From assembly GCA_903826405.1 (NCBI GenBank), contig CAIKEH010000012.1, forward strand, positions 1 through 64,000: DNA of 64,000 nucleotides, written 5' to 3'. Source of the stretch: an uncultured bacterium. Lineage in GTDB: Bacteria; Bacteroidota; Bacteroidia; Chitinophagales; Chitinophagaceae. A model generated the notes under the pieces. It had not been told where the DNA came from, did no database searches, and saw nothing but the letters and a program-made list of their open reading frames with translations. This document shows, in pieces, positions 53,481 to 62,219 of the stretch (the stretch's first letter is position 1; each line of letters begins with the position of its first letter). Position numbers and translations under genes: made by a program.

Positions 53481-54485
53481 ATGGAGCGTTCCAATTTCGT
53501 CGATCAGATCAGGGTGTTCTGTAAAAGTGGTCATGGAGGAGCCGGAAGCCGCCATTTCATGCGTACCAAGTTCAATCCACAGGCAGGTCCCGACGGTGGC
53601 GATGGAGGCAGGGGGGCACATATCATCCTTCGGGGTAACAAGAACCTGTGGACCCTTCTTCACCTCCGGTATTATAAAAATGTACTGGCTGAAGATGGCA
53701 AAGGTGGTGATAAGAATAATATGACCGGACGCGATGGAAAGGATATCATTATTGAAGTACCATTAGGTACGATCGCGAGGGATGAGGAAACTGAGGGCAA
53801 AGAAGCCGAGATCCTGGAGGATGGGCAGGAGATCATCTGGCTTAGGGGAGGCAGGGGAGGATTGGGCAATAAGAATTTCGCCACCGCCACCAATCAGGCT
53901 CCGGAATATGCTCAACCCGGTGAGTCCGGGGTCGAGGGTTGGAAAGTCCTTGAACTGAAGGTGCTGGCTGACGTGGGACTCGTGGGCTTCCCGAATGCCG
54001 GGAAATCCACCCTGCTGTCGTCCATCACCGCCGCAAAACCCAAGATCGCCGATTACGCCTTCACCACCCTCATCCCGCAGTTGGGCATGGTTGAATATCG
54101 AGACGGACGTTCTTTCTGTGTAGCCGATCTTCCGGGCATCATCGAGGGTGCAGCGGAAGGACGTGGTCTTGGACACCGTTTCCTCAGACATATTGAAAGG
54201 AACCCCGTGCTCCTATTCCTGATACCGGCAGACAGTAAAGACCATGGTGCGGAATGGAGGATACTGCTGCACGAACTGGAGAAATATAATTCCGAATTAC
54301 TCGATAAAAAGATCATCATCGCCATCAGTAAAAGTGACATGCTCGATTCGGAACTGAAGATCGCCATCGAAAAGGAACTTCCCCGGGACATCCCACATAT
54401 CTTCATATCCTCCGTCACGGGTCTGGGTTTACAACCGCTGAAGGACTTGCTCTGGAAGAGCCTGCAGGAAGATCCTGCTGTCTGA
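53481..54485 (+). CDS. obgE: GTPase Obg (CgtA)
   Basis: A 334-residue essential GTPase of ribosome assembly and stress control. The glycine-rich Obg fold (1-158, [20 protein letters not shown]) precedes the G domain with P-loop [12 protein letters not shown]3 [16 protein letters not shown] and G4 ISKSD. The C-terminal OCT domain of longer Obg proteins is absent, as is frequent in this phylum. It is monocistronic by layout. Confidence 0.95.
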   Translation: MERSNFVDQIRVFCKSGHGGAGSRHFMRTKFNPQAGPDGGDGGRGAHIILRGNKNLWTLLHLRYYKNVLAEDGKGGDKNNMTGRDGKDIIIEVPLGTIARDEETEGKEAEILEDGQEIIWLRGGRGGLGNKNFATATNQAPEYAQPGESGVEGWKVLELKVLADVGLVGFPNAGKSTLLSSITAAKPKIADYAFTTLIPQLGMVEYRDGRSFCVADLPGIIEGAAEGRGLGHRFLRHIERNPVLLFLIPADSKDHGAEWRILLHELEKYNSELLDKKIIIAISKSDMLDSELKIAIEKELPRDIPHIFISSVTGLGLQPLKDLLWKSLQEDPAV

Positions 54486-54569
54486 GACAGGCGCTACCTC
54501 ATATATCCCATCCAGATCGGACGGGCTCTGTATTCACCTATGCAAAGGCCGTGTTTCAGCAGGCGGCTC

Positions 54570-54603
54570 TTTGGAGCCAAATGCCCAATAAAGTGTAGGT
54601 TTG
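54570..54603 (+). promoter_or_regulatory. strong promoter of the S46 peptidase gene
   Basis: TTTG (54570-54573), a 22-base spacer and TAGGTTTG (54596-54603) match both consensus halves exactly. The leader to the ATG at 54623 is about 13 bases. The spacer length equals that of the KAS III-like promoter. Confidence 0.65.
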
Positions 54604-54622
54604 TCGCCTAAAGCATGGCGAT

Positions 54623-56785
54623 ATGAAAAAGATACTGATCACTCTTTCCCTTTCCCTCCTTTTCATCAGAGGTATGGCAGATGAGGGTATGTGGCTTCCC
54701 CTACTTTTAGGTCAGCAGGTATATGATGATATGGTGAAGAAAGGTCTGAAACTGACCAAAGAACAATTGTACAGCATCAACAAAGCATCCGTGAAAGATG
54801 CGATCATCATATTCGGTGGTGGATGCACCGGAGAGATAGTGAGTTCCAAAGGGCTCATCTTCACCAATCATCACTGTGGATATGCGGCCATTGCTGCGGC
54901 CAGCTCCGTTCAGAATAATTACCTCCGAGATGGTTTTTATGCCCGCACGCAGGCAGATGAGATCCCTGCAACCGGATACAGCGTTCAGTTCCTGCTGAAG
55001 ATCGAGGATGTGACCAATCGTATGGATAGTGTCCTGAAAGGGCTTAGCGGTACCGAGCGTTCCAAAAAAGCTGCAGACGCCATGGCAGCGATCAATCAAC
55101 AATATTCCGATGTCGCATCGGGTGTCGAGGCAAGGGTGAATGCGCTTTTCAAAGGCAACCAATACATGGTCTTCGTCTATCAGCGATACAAGGATATTCG
55201 ATTGGTGGGTGCGCCACCGGAGAGTGTAGGCAAATTCGGTGGTGATACTGACAACTGGGAATGGCCCAGACATACGGGAGATTTTTCCGTATTCCGTGTT
55301 TATGCAGACAAAGATGGGAAACCTGCCGACTATGCCCCTTCCAACACACCGCTGAAACCCAAATATTACCTGCCGGTCTCCATCAAGGGTTTGAAGGACG
55401 GCGACTTTTCCATGATCTACGGTTATCCCGGTGGTACGAACCGCTATGAGAGTTCCTATGGCGTGAAATTGAAAACGGATATCGAAAACCCTTCCCTGGT
55501 CGAATTGCGCGATATGCGGCTGAAGTACATGTTCGAGCAGATGAAGAACGATCCTGCAGTGAAACTCAAACTGGCATCGAACTATGCGAGCATAGCCAAT
55601 TATTGGAAATTCTTTGATGGAGAGACCAAACAGCTCCTGAAGTACAGGGTATATGAACAAAAACAAGCGGAGGAGCAGGCTTTCCTCAATTGGGCAAAGG
55701 GCAAGCCCGAGTATGAGCAAATCTTCAACGATTGGAAAAAGGCTTATGATCAATGGAGGCCATATGCGAGACACCGCATGTACATGACAGAGGGTATAAT
55801 CGGTTCCCCGCTACTGGCGTATGCCTCGTCTCTCATGCAACTCGAAAATGAAATGGTCAAGAAAGGGGTGGACCATGCGGATACCAAGAAAGCCCTTTCC
55901 GCTGCCGACAAGGCCCGAACCAATTATCTATCGGAGTCCAACACCACCTCAGATAAAAAGATCGTCGCTGATGCCCTTAGACTGTTTCACGATAATATAA
56001 ACAAGGACCAGCATCCCATTGGATTTTATGAAGGTATGCGCAATACCTATGGCGACCTCAAGGATAATGCGACGTATGCTAAATTCAGTGAGAACATATT
56101 TACGAACACAATGATACTTGATGATGCCAAGTGGAAAGCATTCATGGCGAAGCCGGATGCGCTCACCCTGCAGAATGATGCGGCCTATTCCACCGCGAGT
56201 ACATTCGTCCGAAACTACAACAGCAAATACGGTCCTTTCCGCCAGCAGTTCATTGCCGCCAACGACGACCTTCAGCGCCTGTACTTGAAGGGAGTCATGC
56301 AGATGAATCCGGGGAAGAAAATGTATCCGGATGCCACCTTCACCATGCGTGTGAGTTATGGCAATGTAAAAAGCTATCAGCCTCGTGATGCCGTCAAGTA
56401 CGATTATGTCTGTACGATGGCGGGCGTAATCGACAAATACAAACCCGGGGATTATGAATACGACCTACCTGCCAGATTGATTGAACTCGCAAAGAAGAAG
56501 GATTATGGCCAATATATTGACAGGCAGAGGAATGATCTGGTGGTCACTTTCATCACCACCAACGATATCACTGGTGGAAATTCCGGCTCTCCGGTGATGA
56601 ACGCCAAGGGTGAACTCATCGGGCTGGCTTTTGATGGAAACTACGAAGCGCTCAGCCATAAGATTGCTTTTGACAAGGACTTGAACCGGACCATTTGCGT
56701 GGACGTCCGCTATGTGCTCTGGTGCATAGATAAGTTGGGCGGTGCTCCGCAGATCGTCAATGAGTTGAAGTTGGTTAAGCAATGA
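54623..56785 (+). CDS. S46 family dipeptidyl-peptidase, DPP7-like
   Basis: A 720-residue exported serine exopeptidase of the DPP7/DPP11 family, which removes dipeptides from polypeptide N-termini in the periplasm. Signal peptide at 1-19; catalytic His84 in TNHHCGY, Asp in the GDTDNWEWPRHTGDFS segment and Ser654 in GGNSGSPV. The S1 pocket residue after GLAFD is Gly672, which in P. gingivalis marks DPP7 (hydrophobic P1), while DPP11 has Arg there (acidic P1). A strong promoter precedes it and a perfect hairpin follows. It suits growth on peptides together with the M1 and S41 peptidases. Confidence 0.94.
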   Translation: MKKILITLSLSLLFIRGMADEGMWLPLLLGQQVYDDMVKKGLKLTKEQLYSINKASVKDAIIIFGGGCTGEIVSSKGLIFTNHHCGYAAIAAASSVQNNYLRDGFYARTQADEIPATGYSVQFLLKIEDVTNRMDSVLKGLSGTERSKKAADAMAAINQQYSDVASGVEARVNALFKGNQYMVFVYQRYKDIRLVGAPPESVGKFGGDTDNWEWPRHTGDFSVFRVYADKDGKPADYAPSNTPLKPKYYLPVSIKGLKDGDFSMIYGYPGGTNRYESSYGVKLKTDIENPSLVELRDMRLKYMFEQMKNDPAVKLKLASNYASIANYWKFFDGETKQLLKYRVYEQKQAEEQAFLNWAKGKPEYEQIFNDWKKAYDQWRPYARHRMYMTEGIIGSPLLAYASSLMQLENEMVKKGVDHADTKKALSAADKARTNYLSESNTTSDKKIVADALRLFHDNINKDQHPIGFYEGMRNTYGDLKDNATYAKFSENIFTNTMILDDAKWKAFMAKPDALTLQNDAAYSTASTFVRNYNSKYGPFRQQFIAANDDLQRLYLKGVMQMNPGKKMYPDATFTMRVSYGNVKSYQPRDAVKYDYVCTMAGVIDKYKPGDYEYDLPARLIELAKKKDYGQYIDRQRNDLVVTFITTNDITGGNSGSPVMNAKGELIGLAFDGNYEALSHKIAFDKDLNRTICVDVRYVLWCIDKLGGAPQIVNELKLVKQ

Positions 56786-56854
56786 TCACTTGGCATTCAG
56801 CATTCGTTTGTTCTTTTACTGCGGCTGTGCTATTTTATTAATCATATATATGAA

Positions 56855-56893
56855 ATTCCCGGCGGAGAGTACTCTCCGCCGGATTTGTTTTGG
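56855..56893 (+). terminator. perfect-palindrome terminator after the S46 gene
   Basis: A 24-base perfect palindrome (56859-56882, half-site CCGGCGGAGAGT) is followed by ATTTGTTTTG. It lies 73 bases after the S46 stop and can fold into a long hairpin on either strand, so it may also end the convergent glycosylase transcript. Confidence 0.6.
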
Positions 56894-56945
56894 TGTATTC
56901 ATAATGGGAAAAATCAGACCAATTGGATTTCGGGTCCGGGAAGGG

Positions 56946-57545
56946 TCAGACACCGTCCTTCCAGCGCCATAAATAAAGGCAGGCATAAGTTCTGTAAGGG
57001 GACCATTTTGCTGCAATCCGTTGCATGTCCTCTTTCAATTTTTTCTTGGGTTCCTTTTCTAGTTTGTAGAGGCTGATCATCCCCTGCTGTATGCCCAGGT
57101 CATCCACAGCGAACACATCTTCCCGTTTCAGCGAGAACATGAGCAGCATTTCCACGGTCCATCTGCCTACACCTTTGATCTGCGTGAGGAGATGGATCAC
57201 CGCCTCATCGTTCATCTTCCGGATCTGTTTATTAGATAGGCCTTTTTCGATGAAGAATCTGGCTACGTTATGCATGTACTGAGCCTTGGCTAGGGAAAGG
57301 CCGATGGAGCGCAACACTTCAAGGGATGAAGCCAGCACCTGCTCTGCCGTAGGTTTCTTCCCTGAATAAAGATCAAGGAAACGTGAATGTATCACACGGG
57401 CCACCTTGGTGGAGAGTTGCTGACTGATGATGCTGGCAAATAGATCATTCATCAGGTCATTTGAACCGCGCAATTCTACTGGGCCGACTGCAGTCATCGC
57501 TTTTTTCAGGCGTTTATCCCGGGAAAGATGTTCTATATGAGACAT
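56946..57545 (-). CDS. DNA-3-methyladenine glycosylase (AlkA-like, HhH-GPD)
   Basis: A 199-residue base-excision glycosylase. The helix-hairpin-helix motif QIKGVGRWTVEMLLMF is followed by the catalytic aspartate in VFAVDDLGIQ. The AlkA-type ISQQLSTKVARVI lies near residue 42. It should remove alkylated purines from DNA. The N-terminal beta domain of E. coli AlkA is absent, so it is closer to the short yeast MAG / Bacillus type. Start is the ATG at 57545; a -7 box lies three bases before it. Confidence 0.9.
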   Translation of the reverse strand: MSHIEHLSRDKRLKKAMTAVGPVELRGSNDLMNDLFASIISQQLSTKVARVIHSRFLDLYSGKKPTAEQVLASSLEVLRSIGLSLAKAQYMHNVARFFIEKGLSNKQIRKMNDEAVIHLLTQIKGVGRWTVEMLLMFSLKREDVFAVDDLGIQQGMISLYKLEKEPKKKLKEDMQRIAAKWSPYRTYACLYLWRWKDGV

Positions 57546-57548
57546 AAT

Positions 57549-57556
57549 CAAAAGTA
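57549..57556 (-). promoter_or_regulatory. -7 box TACTTTTG abutting the glycosylase start
   Basis: A perfect TAnnTTTG box on the minus strand with three bases (ATT) before the ATG at 57545; it predicts a leaderless or nearly leaderless mRNA. Confidence 0.45.
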
Positions 57557-57599
57557 CGATGTGTGATCTGTAATGAAGTTCCTGGTATGGGCGGTGAAT

Positions 57600-60512
57600 T
57601 CAGACAAGTGCATCGAACAGGATGTCCACGGTATGGAATGCCTGCTGCCCCGTCCCGTCCTTGATCTGGTGACGACAACTGGTGCCCGGTGCGGCTACGA
57701 TGGTATCCTGTTCTTTCATCCTGACGGAAGGGAAAAGTACGAGCTCCCCGATCTTCATCGATACTTCATAATGTTCTTTCTCGTATCCGAAAGAGCCGGC
57801 CATGCCGCAGCAACCGGAAGGGATGGTCTCGACCGAATAGTTCCTGGGGAAAGAAAGTGCTTTCACGCTGGGAGCGGTACCCATCAGCGCCTTCTGCTGG
57901 CAATGCCCGTGTAGCAACACCTTTTTACGTTGATCGGTGAATTGTTCTTTTTTGATGATGCCCTTGTCCATTTCGGAAGCGAGGAATTCATCGATCAGAA
58001 AACTGTTCATGGCCAGTTTTTTTGCATCATCGAGTTGTGCATCGCTGGCGAGGTCGGGGTATTCATCACGAAAAGTGAGTATAGCAGAAGGTTCAATACC
58101 GATGAGAGGTGTTTTCTCAGTGATCAAATGGGACAGCGACGAAAGATTCCGTTCGACTATCTTCTTGGCCTCGCGGACCAGGCCCTTTGAAAGCCAGGTA
58201 CGTCCACTTTCTTCATGTTGCGGAATGATCACGCTGTATCCTAGTCTTTCCAAAAGCAATATGGCTTTGATACCTGTATCGGTATCGTTGTAATTGGTGA
58301 ATTCATCGCAGAACAAGTAAACGGACCTTTCTTGTTTCGGCGCGACAGGGCGATGTTTCCGGTACCAGCTTCGAAGGGTTTGTTTCTGTAAGGTGGGCAT
58401 GGACCTTTCCACGGCGAAACCGGATGCTTTTTTTATCAGCGGTGCAAGGATGTTGTTCGTCATCACGAAATTGTATGCCTGAGGCAACAAGGCGCCTATT
58501 CGTGACGTACGGGTGAACTGGGCAATGAGTTTTGAGCGGAAGGGAACACCATTCGCATCGTGATAATGTTGCAGGAATTCGGCCTTGAGTTTGGCCATAT
58601 CCACATTGGAAGGGCACTCACTTTTACATCCTTTGCAGCTCAGACACAGATCCATGATCTCATAGATCTCCTTGTGGTCGTACCGGTTGATCTTTTCTGA
58701 ATGGGTCAGGAATTCCCTCAGGATGTTGGCTCTTGCGCGAGTAGAGTCTTTTTCATCACGTGTGGCCATGAATGAAGGGCACATGGTACCTCCGGATAGA
58801 TGGGATTTCCTACAATCCCCCGATCCGTTGCATTGTTCCGCATGCTGGAGTATATCCTGATCATGGAAACGGAAATGAGTTTTGAATTCAGGAGTTTTTT
58901 GGCCGGGCGAATAACGGAGGAAGCTGTTCATGGAAGGGGTATCCACAATCTTGTTCGGGTTGAATATGTTCTCTGGATCCCAGGTCTGCTTGATGGTGCG
59001 CATCAGTGCATAGTTCTTATCACCCACCATCTGGCGTATGAATTCGCCCCGCAGCCGACCATCCCCATGTTCTCCGCTGAGTGAGCCTTTGTATTTTTTC
59101 ACCAGAGTAGCGATCTCCTCCGCGATGGTCCGGAACATGCGGTTGCCTTCCTCGGTTTTTAGATTTAGTATAGGACGCAAATGCAGTTCACCCGAACCGG
59201 CGTGTGCATAATGGACCGAGTAGAGATCGTATTTCCGGAGGATCTCATTGAAGTCGCGGATATAAGCGGGAAGATCCTCCACGTCAACGGCGGTATCTTC
59301 AATGACGGGTACCGCTTTTTCATCACCAGGCAGGTTACTCAACAGTCCGAGACCTGCTTTCCGGAGCGTCCATATCTTCTTGGTATCCTCGCCGAACAGC
59401 AAAGGGAAGTGATAACCTAATCCTGATGCCCGCATCTCCGATTCCACCTTTTCGGCAACGGCCCGGATCTCTTCGCGGTCGTCGCTATGGAACTCCACAA
59501 CCAGTATCGCACCCGGATCACCCTGTACGAAGAAGCGGTTCTTACGCTGTTCTATGTTGTCCTTGGTGCATTCCAGGATGAAGTGATCTATCAGTTCACT
59601 TGCACTGGGTTTATATTTCAATGCGATCAGGTTGGCGCGAAGGGATTCGTCGATCGAATGAAAATGCACACAGAGCAGGCCTGTTTCTTTGGGTGGCAGG
59701 GGGACGAGATTCAGTTTCATCTCCGTGATCAAGGCGAGGGTGCCTTCGGATCCCGCAATGAGTTTACAGAAGTTGAAGGCAGGCTTTCCGGCCATGAACG
59801 GATCAGTTCCCATCAAGATGTCAAGTGCGTATCCCGTGTTCCGACGTTCTACGGAGGCTTTCGGGAATTCACGGGCAATCTCCTGCTGATTGTCGTAGTT
59901 GCCGAGCAGTGTACGAACCGTTCTGTATATGTTTGCTTCAAGGGTCGACCCTTCACATTTGGCATGGAAGTCCGCCGTATCCAATGTGCCGAAGATCGCC
60001 TCAGTGCCATCACTGAGCAGGGCCTTCACTTCAAGAAGATGCTCCCGGGTGCTTTTGTATACCACGGAATTCGATCCGCAGGAATTATTACCCACCATAC
60101 CACCCATCATGGCCCGATTGGCGGTGGAGGTTTCTGGACCGAAAAGCAGTCCGTGGGTTTTGAGATGCAGATTCAGTTCATCACGAACCACACCGGGCTG
60201 TACGCGCACCCAATTTTCTTTTACGTTAACCTCGAGTATGCGGTTGAAATGCTTTGACACATCTACGATGATGCCATTGCCCACTACCTGTCCTGCTAAT
60301 GAAGTACCTGCTGTTCTAGGTATTAGGGAAGTCTTGTTCAGGCGTGCGAAAGCGATGAGTTTCCTGAGGTCTTCTTCTGTTTTGGGTATGGCCACGGCGA
60401 GGGGCATTTCCCGGTATGCGGATGCATCTGTTGCATATATGGTCCTGATCGCCTCTTCCGTATGAAGGTCGCCATCCAGTTCAAGTGCCAATTTCCTCAG
60501 TTCATTCACCAT
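57600..60512 (-). CDS. FAD-linked oxidase fused to an Fe-S/CCG subunit (YdiJ-like)
   Basis: A 970-residue fusion. The N-terminal half is a GlcD/D-lactate dehydrogenase-type FAD oxidase (IPRTAGTSLAGQVVG and GGMVGNNSCGSNSVVYKS flavin-binding segments; C-terminal cap ending SLSGEHGDGRLRGEFI). The second half is GlcF-like, with two 4Fe-4S clusters (CNGSGDC...MCPSF and CLSCKGCKSECPSN) and a CCG domain (GHCQQKALMG, SGCCGMAGSFGYE). It oxidises a D-2-hydroxy acid, possibly D-lactate or D-2-hydroxyglutarate, and passes electrons to the respiratory chain. The natural substrate is not determined. It is transcribed alone. Confidence 0.92.
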   Translation of the reverse strand: MVNELRKLALELDGDLHTEEAIRTIYATDASAYREMPLAVAIPKTEEDLRKLIAFARLNKTSLIPRTAGTSLAGQVVGNGIIVDVSKHFNRILEVNVKENWVRVQPGVVRDELNLHLKTHGLLFGPETSTANRAMMGGMVGNNSCGSNSVVYKSTREHLLEVKALLSDGTEAIFGTLDTADFHAKCEGSTLEANIYRTVRTLLGNYDNQQEIAREFPKASVERRNTGYALDILMGTDPFMAGKPAFNFCKLIAGSEGTLALITEMKLNLVPLPPKETGLLCVHFHSIDESLRANLIALKYKPSASELIDHFILECTKDNIEQRKNRFFVQGDPGAILVVEFHSDDREEIRAVAEKVESEMRASGLGYHFPLLFGEDTKKIWTLRKAGLGLLSNLPGDEKAVPVIEDTAVDVEDLPAYIRDFNEILRKYDLYSVHYAHAGSGELHLRPILNLKTEEGNRMFRTIAEEIATLVKKYKGSLSGEHGDGRLRGEFIRQMVGDKNYALMRTIKQTWDPENIFNPNKIVDTPSMNSFLRYSPGQKTPEFKTHFRFHDQDILQHAEQCNGSGDCRKSHLSGGTMCPSFMATRDEKDSTRARANILREFLTHSEKINRYDHKEIYEIMDLCLSCKGCKSECPSNVDMAKLKAEFLQHYHDANGVPFRSKLIAQFTRTSRIGALLPQAYNFVMTNNILAPLIKKASGFAVERSMPTLQKQTLRSWYRKHRPVAPKQERSVYLFCDEFTNYNDTDTGIKAILLLERLGYSVIIPQHEESGRTWLSKGLVREAKKIVERNLSSLSHLITEKTPLIGIEPSAILTFRDEYPDLASDAQLDDAKKLAMNSFLIDEFLASEMDKGIIKKEQFTDQRKKVLLHGHCQQKALMGTAPSVKALSFPRNYSVETIPSGCCGMAGSFGYEKEHYEVSMKIGELVLFPSVRMKEQDTIVAAPGTSCRHQIKDGTGQQAFHTVDILFDALV

Positions 60513-60544
60513 GTTCCGTTCTGTTGCTCGTTTGAATGATGGTG

Positions 60545-60575
60545 CAAAATTACCCCCTTTTCCCCTCTGGGCAAG
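60545..60575 (-). promoter_or_regulatory. promoter of the FAD/Fe-S oxidoreductase gene
   Basis: On the minus strand CTTG (60572-60575), a 19-base spacer and a perfect TAATTTTG (60545-60552) precede the ATG at 60512 by 32 bases. Confidence 0.5.
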
Positions 60576-60613
60576 GGGTAAGCTTGGAGTTCAGTTGGAT
60601 AGGTAAGGAATGA

Positions 60614-62122
60614 TCAGGAACTGAATGACCAGCTGATCCTTCCATCTTTTTCGTCCTTAAGCTGTATCCCCATCGCAAGCAACTGATTGCGGATGCGGTC
60701 GGAGGTCATGAAATCCTTTTTGGAGCGGGCATCTCGGCGGATCTCGATGAGCAGTTGCAGCACTTCGTCCAGTTTATCGTTGGCGAACGACTTTTCCTCC
60801 TGAAGTCCGAAGATGTCGACCAGATAAAGTTTGAGTCCGGTCTTCATTCGTTGCATGGTCTTTTGTGAGATCATGCTCGAGCTGACCTGACCATCCCGAA
60901 TGGAGTTGATGACCGGCACCAATTCGAAAATATTGGCAAGGACCTTGGCGGTATTGAAATCATCAGCTATGAATTCATCCAATTCGTTCAGCAGCTTGTT
61001 GCATTTATCGTCCATCAAGGGGTCGCCTGCTTCTTGACCACCTTCGCCCAGCCCGGCCAGATGGCCGAACGCTTCCCAAAGTCTCTTGAGCCCTTTTTCG
61101 GAAGCTTGCAGAGCCTCATTGCTGAAGTCCAGTGTGCTGCGGTAATGGGTTTGAAGGATGAAGAAGCGGATGGTCATCGGGCTGTATGCGTTAGTGAGCA
61201 GGGGGTGCTCACCCGTGAAGAGCTCACTGAGTTTGATGACATTATTGTAGCTCTTGCCCATCTTCCTCCCGTTGATGGTGATCATGTTGTTGTGCAACCA
61301 GTATCTGGCAGGGATCTCGTGGTTACAAACAGCACTTTGGGCTATCTCGCATTCGTGGTGCGGGAACTGCAGGTCCATCCCACCTCCATGGATGTCGAAT
61401 CGCTTACCCAGGTACTTGGTACTCATGGCGGAACATTCGATGTGCCAACCCGGGAACCCCATGCCCCAAGGACTTTTCCATTGCATGATATGTTCTGGGG
61501 CTGCATGCTTCCATAGTGCGAAGTCGGATCTGTTCCTTTTCTCTTCCTGAGCCTCGAGTTCACGTGTCGTTTCAAGCTGCTCCTCCAGCACGCGACCACT
61601 GAGTATTCCGTAGGGCATGCCCCGGGTGCTGAAGTCGGTGTTGTATTTCTCTACGTCGAAATAGACCGATCCGTTCACTACATAGGCGTAACCATCTTTG
61701 ATGATCTTCTCGATCATCGTGATCTGCTCCACGATATGACCGGTCGCTGTAGGCTCGATGGTGGGATCCAGATTATTGAACTGACGCATGGCCCAATGGA
61801 AGAGGTTCGTGTATTTCTGCACGAGTTCCATCGGCTCCAGTTTCTCCAGAATGGCTTTGCTGGAGATCTTATCCTCGGCTTCTCGTCCTTCTTCCTCAAA
61901 ATGACCTGCATCGGTGATATTGCGCACATATCGGACCTTGAAACCTTTGGAGAGGAAATATCGGTTGACGATGTCGAAGGTGATGAAGGGTCGGGCATGG
62001 CCCAGATGACTTTCGCCGCTGACCGTGGGCCCGCATACATACATGCCCACATGACCTGGGGTAATGTTGCTGAAAATCTCTTTCTCCCGCGTCAGGGAGT
62101 TGTATACTTTGAGTTCGGCCAT
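60614..62122 (-). CDS. cysS: cysteinyl-tRNA synthetase
   Basis: A 502-residue class I aminoacyl-tRNA synthetase that charges tRNA-Cys. The zinc ligand and nucleotide motif appear as MYVCGPTVSGESHLGHARP (HLGH replacing HIGH), the second zinc motif as WHIECSAM and HHECEIAQS, and the KMSKS loop as GRKMGKSYNN. The C-terminal DALR domain follows. Start: the ATG at 62122 (MAELKVYNSLTREKE) matches the family; the open frame extends 43 codons upstream into its promoter and is not used. Confidence 0.96.
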   Translation of the reverse strand: MAELKVYNSLTREKEIFSNITPGHVGMYVCGPTVSGESHLGHARPFITFDIVNRYFLSKGFKVRYVRNITDAGHFEEEGREAEDKISSKAILEKLEPMELVQKYTNLFHWAMRQFNNLDPTIEPTATGHIVEQITMIEKIIKDGYAYVVNGSVYFDVEKYNTDFSTRGMPYGILSGRVLEEQLETTRELEAQEEKRNRSDFALWKHAAPEHIMQWKSPWGMGFPGWHIECSAMSTKYLGKRFDIHGGGMDLQFPHHECEIAQSAVCNHEIPARYWLHNNMITINGRKMGKSYNNVIKLSELFTGEHPLLTNAYSPMTIRFFILQTHYRSTLDFSNEALQASEKGLKRLWEAFGHLAGLGEGGQEAGDPLMDDKCNKLLNELDEFIADDFNTAKVLANIFELVPVINSIRDGQVSSSMISQKTMQRMKTGLKLYLVDIFGLQEEKSFANDKLDEVLQLLIEIRRDARSKKDFMTSDRIRNQLLAMGIQLKDEKDGRISWSFSS

Positions 62123-62197
62123 CTTTGAGTTTCGCTTTTCAACTAGATCCGTTGGTCTGAGCAAGTGCACAGCAGGGTTGCTGTTTTTCCGGAAGGG

Positions 62198-62205
62198 CAA
62201 AGGTA
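62198..62205 (-). promoter_or_regulatory. -7 box TACCTTTG upstream of cysS
   Basis: A perfect TAnnTTTG box on the minus strand 75 bases before the cysS ATG, in the gap after the upstream gene's stop at 62220. No clear -33 element. Confidence 0.4.
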
Positions 62206-62219
62206 AATAAACCTTGGCA

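Noticed and set aside
54707-55774. 355-codon open frame opposite the S46 peptidase gene
   Set aside because: It is antisense to a coding region with intact catalytic motifs; no ribosome site or protein family supports it.
59487-60257. 256-codon open frame opposite the FAD oxidoreductase gene
   Set aside because: It lies inside the flavin domain gene and has no independent support.
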